In this document: in pieces, positions 60,501-64,000 of the stretch | Numbering within the stretch: the stretch's first letter is position 1 | Layout of the letters: every line of letters starts with the position of its first letter | NCBI GenBank assembly: GCA_022113835.1 | Contig: JAILWY010000015.1 | Location: 8,222,501 to 8,286,500 of the forward strand | Direction of reading: 5' to 3' | From: Atopsyche davidsoni | Taxonomy: Eukaryota > Arthropoda > Insecta > Trichoptera > Hydrobiosidae | Length of the DNA: 64,000 nt | Notes under the pieces: generated by a model | What the model was told of the DNA's origin: nothing | The model's input: the letters and a program-made list of their open reading frames with translations, nothing else | The model's database searches: none | Made by a program: the position numbers and the translations under genes

Positions 60501-60729
60501 CTTAACAAAAATAAACTCCTTCATAATGATGATTCATAAGTTAAAATGTTTTTACTTTTGTAACCGATTGACGTTGTTTTCATTCCAGACGACCTGGAAG
60601 TGCTGGGACAAGTCCCCGCACGTGCAGCACTTTATGCACCACCCCAAGGAGTACATGGGAGCTCTCAACGACCACCTCGGGGGACTCCAGCTTCTCGCTC
60701 ATCCTGAAAAGATACGCGTCAGATTATGA
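51511..60729 (+). CDS. TMEM53: TMEM53-like (DUF829) alpha/beta-hydrolase-fold protein
   Basis: The coding exons are 51511-51582, 51835-51971, 54114-54279, one of 57292-57422 or 58030-58160, 59825-59962, 60132-60309 and 60589-60729. All have GT-AG borders and their phases agree, giving about 320 residues (human TMEM53 is a little shorter). Family landmarks are a nucleophile elbow GFSVG (Ser150 with the second alternative exon), LLSKTDPVGA with Asp253, and the C-terminal SPHVQHFMHHP-type motif with His285. These could form a Ser-Asp-His triad. TMEM53 in vertebrates is a nuclear-envelope membrane protein; the biochemical reaction is not settled. The first 70 residues here are rich in Ser, Thr, Lys and Arg with hydrophobic residues, like a mitochondrial presequence. 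The start is the first ATG after in-frame stops. Confidence 0.88.
57292..57422 (+). other. TMEM53: TMEM53-like alternative exon A (SFSIG)
   Basis: This exon is 131 bp with phase 0 at entry and 2 at exit, acceptor TACCTTTGCAG and donor GTTGGT. It encodes LVAADVLRFMDSNTSFNPII then LHSFSIGGYVWGEVLMHAAS and DKKR. It is identical to exon B at 27 of 44 residues. The first Gly of GXSXG is Ser here, but the Ser nucleophile position is kept. Confidence 0.9.
57900..58000 (+). other. GC-rich intronic block between alternative exons
   Basis: About 100 bp (GCAACGGCAGCGAAGCGGCC ... GACGCAGAGCCGAGCAGAGC) stand out from an AT-rich intron just upstream of exon B. The block is preceded by TTCCCTTGCAG, which looks like a splice acceptor. 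It could be a splicing regulator or a cryptic exon. It translates to a low-complexity peptide without a family match. Confidence 0.4.
58030..58160 (+). other. TMEM53: TMEM53-like alternative exon B (GFSVG)
   Basis: This exon is 131 bp with the same phases and size as exon A, acceptor TTGTTGTCTTACAG and donor GTAAGC. It encodes LVAADLLNFMANNNTFSPLV then LHGFSVGAYMWGEVLMHASA and DKPK. It has the canonical GXSXG elbow. Inclusion of both exons would add 131 nt and shift the frame, so only one can be used per functional mRNA. Confidence 0.9.
59271..59345 (+). repeat. tRNA-like SINE head in intron
   Basis: GTGCCGTAGCTTTATTTGTT then AGAG, and GTTGGTTTGAATCCCGC, have A-box and B-box character. The acceptor ends GGTGCCG and TTATTGCC do not pair fully. 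It lies within the intron before 59825. Confidence 0.45.
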
Positions 60730-61344
60730 GGCTCGTCTCTGGAGGCCTGGTGAAGCCACACCTATGAATCGCCCACCATTTACCAACCCTTTAAATAATT
60801 ACCTTCAAAAAAAACAAGATTGGTTTACTTCTTATGGTCTTACTCTTTGAGATAGCATCCGTCGCTATATTTAAAGTTTGCTTGATACCATTTATAAAAT
60901 TGCTTCTCAAATTGGTCATGATCCGTTTAATTTTTTTTTATTTAAACACTAAACATTGTTATAATTGAAATGAAAATTGCTCACTATAACACCGTCGTTT
61001 GCAGTTTGGATAAAACTATGATAAATTATGGTACGATATAATGAATAATTAGATATGTGATTTGCAACTGACAAGGATTGATTGACGAGAAACCAATGTG
61101 ACTGATTTGAGAAAGCTTCCTATCGGTGGTGTGGGGACTAAAAGATGTAGCTTTCGAAAAGATTTCTTGTCGACTGGTTCGTGTCTCTCTGTAGCCAGCG
61201 AGCGCTGTTCAAAAACTATGTTAAGTTAGAATTGGAATTAGTTGTAATTGATTATCAGGATATTGTAATTCTCTTTGCAGAATCTATCCCACTTAAGGAT
61301 TTTTGAAACTTGTATTGTAATTTTGTAGAAATACTTTGTATTCA

Positions 61345-61350
61345 AATAAA
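61345..61350 (+). terminator. Likely polyA signal of the TMEM53-like gene
   Basis: An AATAAA lies 616 nt after the stop codon at 60727-60729, and a T-rich stretch follows at 61360-61366. I saw no earlier canonical AATAAA in the 3' UTR. Confidence 0.55.
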
Positions 61351-61459
61351 TATACATATTTTTTCAACAAAATTGTACCCATTATGGCGTTGTTTTATTT
61401 ATGAAAATGGATTTTACATTTCTTATTAATATTTAAAAATTGTACCACTTGTTTAAAAT

Positions 61460-61479
61460 TTTATTTAATATGATTTATT
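61460..61479 (-). terminator. Likely polyA signals of the DDX49-like gene
   Basis: On the minus strand AATAAA occurs at 61479-61474 and again at 61465-61460, about 135 to 150 nt past the stop codon. A further AATAAA overlaps the stop codon itself (CAATAAAA). Confidence 0.5.
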
Positions 61480-61613
61480 TTAATTAAATATGAATATATA
61501 TATATATATATAACTGATCGTCTGAAAAACAGCAGCCACTGTACTTAATGATCATTTGTAATTGCATAGAAACAATTTTTTTTTTAATAAATATAACCCA
61601 TGTTGTAACATTT

Positions 61614-63840
61614 TTATTGGGCTGGTGTTTCAGTTGAATTCTTAATTTTTTTATTTTTCTTTTTAAAACCTTTTTTATCATTGGGCCGGGAAAGCAAGTC
61701 TATTTTTCCATCTTTCTTGGGTAAATTCACGAATTTACTACTTGCAGTCTTTTTTCCGATACTCGTAAGTTTTCTAGGCATGTTCTTGAATCTGCTATCT
61801 TTCTTCATGATAGTTTTGTTGATTGACTTCATATTTGTTTTTAAATGTTTACGTAATTGTTCTCCGTTTTCTGTATTTTCTACGTGATCACTAGTATTGC
61901 CCTTGTGAGAGGAATTGATATTTTGTTTCATCTCTTGCATCTTCTTAATTTTCTCTTTTTTAGCTTCGAGTCGGCGTTGCTTGATTTTCTTGATATACCT
62001 GTGAATAATAAACCAAGGTTTTAAGTTTCCCTCACCAGAGAGTTTAAAATGGCACAGGGATCCCTTAGACAAGGTTATTTTCAAAGAGATGGATAGTCTC
62101 TTTCTTATTACTCTAAACAGGGTAAAGCTTCATCACCAATAGACTAATTTAAATAAAATAACCGTTATGACGGCAAGTCTTATCTTTTTTCCAAATTCTC
62201 TACCAACACTGTTTTGATAAACAGTCTGTCTCGAGCCATTATGCCTTACAAAGAAATCCACTAATTATTATTGAATCAACATGGAAAGTATTTAAAGCAA
62301 GATATCAAAGAATAAAGAATGGGTCAAAGAAGACAAACAATGAAGATCTATATATTAAGTACAAGAAATTTAGTCATGCACTTGACATTGTTATAATAAA
62401 CCCTTCTAATTCATCACTTTACTTACTTCAACTGACAATATAAGAGATAATATATATCTTTGCCTCACCTGGCTTCCATGAGATCAGGGTTCAGTCCCTT
62501 GAGTATCCAATCTTTCCGCCGGTAGTTCTTGGCTCTTTCGTCAAAATCTTCATTATCCAGTGTCATTTCTGCTTCTCTCTTAGTGACTGACACTTGTGTG
62601 AATATCTTTGCCGCTTCCTTGTCTGGAAATCAACAAAAATAGTGTCACAACTGTATCTTGTAGTGTGTGAACAATATAAATCCCAATCTCTATTTAATTT
62701 AATCCCATTTCCACCTAAATTTTTTTACACATCTGGAATGACTGACAACGTCAATGACAACATAAATTAAAATGAAGGCATTAATGACTTTTCAGTGGGT
62801 TGTGATGTCCAGGACAAGGAGCAGTTTTTTTTTATTTAAAACTAACCGTCAATCTTGAATTCAGTCAATTTAGTGTTGATTTTTTCTTCTATGGCTCCAA
62901 GACAAAGTAAATCATATGGAGTGATCAATGATATAGCTAATCCAGACCTTCCAGCTCTGGCAGTACGGCCAACTCTGAAATTATAATAAAAAAGTTAGGT
63001 TAAAATAATTTTATAACGACATCATATAAACTAGGTTAATCTGGCTGAGTTAGTAGTATCCATGCATGAGAAGTGGAAAATTCACACATCCACAGATTAC
63101 TCAAATGGGAGGTTATTTTCAAAGATGATAAGAATAAAGGCTACATTCGGAGCAAACAATAATTCATCAAGACTTCTGATCGCTTTGCCTATACCCAAGA
63201 GATGTGTATGAATTTTTTTTTAACCAATGTTTCTGCCGTTTGTAGTTGTGCCGATTTCCTAGTAGAATTTAATCTGCGGAAATGCAGTTGTAATGCTGAC
63301 AGTTCATGCTAAATATAGCGATAGCGCGGTGCAACACAGATAATAGTTTTACAAATAAGCTTTTTACCGGTGGATATACTCATTGGGTTCAAGTGGCATC
63401 TTGTGGTTGATGACAAGCTGCACGGCAGGAATATCAAGGCCACGGCTGGCCACATTGGTGGCGATGAGGACGCGGGCTACACGACTCCTGAAGCGTGCTA
63501 GGGAGCTGGTGCGCTCTCGCTGTTTCATGTAACCGTGCAAGCACACATTTTCCAACCCAATGTTGTTTAGTGTCATGGAGAGCAGCTGGCAGTCTCTGGA
63601 AAAAAATAAATAGCAATATAATGTTTATATAGGCATGCTTAATTTATACCGTTTTGTTGTAGTTACATACTTTTTAGTGGTTGTAAATATTAGGATATTT
63701 CCATCTGTATTATCAGCTATGTATGTGCGTAAAACTTCTACAAGGAACACGTCTCGAGCATAAGCAGGACAGATCACATATCGCTGGTCTAATGTTGATA
63801 CTGTCACCTGTGGATCAGTCTCCGTCCATATCAAAAGATT
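61614..63840 (-). CDS. DDX49: DDX49/Dbp8-like DEAD-box RNA helicase, 3' part
   Basis: Five exons on the minus strand (63671-63840, 63368-63595, 62847-62974, 62469-62622 and 61614-61998) join in consistent phase with GT-AG introns and end at a TAA. They encode the second RecA-like domain. Motif IV is ILIFTTTKKDCQ, motif V VLIATNVASRGLDIP and motif VI HRVGRTARAGRSG. A tail follows with ITPYDLLCLGAIEEKI, REAEMTLDNEDFDERAKNYR and GLNPDLMEA, as in DDX49, then a long Lys-rich extension. DDX49/Dbp8 acts in the nucleolus in small ribosomal subunit processing. The Walker A and DEAD motifs must lie beyond the right edge, as 63841-64000 is intron. DDX49 fits better than other DEAD-box proteins because of the C-terminal residues. 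Confidence 0.92.
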
Positions 63841-64000
63841 CTAGAAATAAAAAATAACCATTTCAAAAACAGATATGTTTTAGATTATTTAAATTTCAAA
63901 TATTGTAGTATTATTTATGTTATCTTTTATATGCAATTTCAGATTCAAAACCTGGGAATTCGAGAAGAGGTATTGGCACCATTACATGTAATACGTTGGC

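Noticed and set aside
61681..61887. 68-codon plus-strand frame with hydrophobic character
   Set aside because: It is antisense to the Lys-rich last exon of the DDX49-like gene. Lys codons read backwards give Phe and Leu.

Overview
The window looks like nuclear DNA of an animal, most likely an insect. It is strongly AT-rich, its protein genes are split by GT-AG introns, and its repeats are mariner, hAT, piggyBac, pogo/Tigger, Ty3/gypsy and tRNA-headed SINE copies. A lepidopteran is plausible from this mix, but nothing here proves it. No bacterial-type operon, CRISPR array or intact tRNA/rRNA gene was seen.

Layout. Positions 1 to about 51400 are a gene-poor, repeat-dense region. Legible items are tRNA-derived SINEs, four hAT-type elements (three with exact 8-bp target duplications), a piggyBac relic bounded by TTAA, fold-back MITEs including a perfect 80-bp palindrome, a pogo/Tigger relic, scattered tails of one LINE-like family, and a near full-length but broken mariner (34992-36253). 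The most striking locus is 22496-27286. It is a three-level nest: a decayed mariner holds a 446-bp solo LTR (TSD GCTG), and that LTR holds a Ty3/gypsy element (LTRs TG...CA, TSD ATAT). The gypsy element has lost gag, protease and most of RT. It keeps RNase H and a D,D35E integrase, and downstream of the integrase an extra region with a TARG1/OARD1-like macro domain followed by a CCCH zinc finger.

Positions 51414-60729 hold a plus-strand gene for a TMEM53/DUF829 alpha/beta-hydrolase-like protein. All splice phases agree and give about 320 residues. It carries a pair of homologous 131-bp exons (57292-57422 and 58030-58160) that must be mutually exclusive. They encode alternative versions of the segment with the nucleophile elbow (SFSIG versus GFSVG).

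Positions 61614-63840 hold the 3' five exons of a minus-strand DEAD-box helicase gene, best matched to DDX49/Dbp8, whose 5' part lies beyond the right edge. The two host genes converge tail to tail, with predicted polyA signals only about 110 bp apart. They are not functionally linked by anything visible beyond adjacency: one is a membrane-associated hydrolase-fold protein, the other a ribosome-biogenesis helicase.
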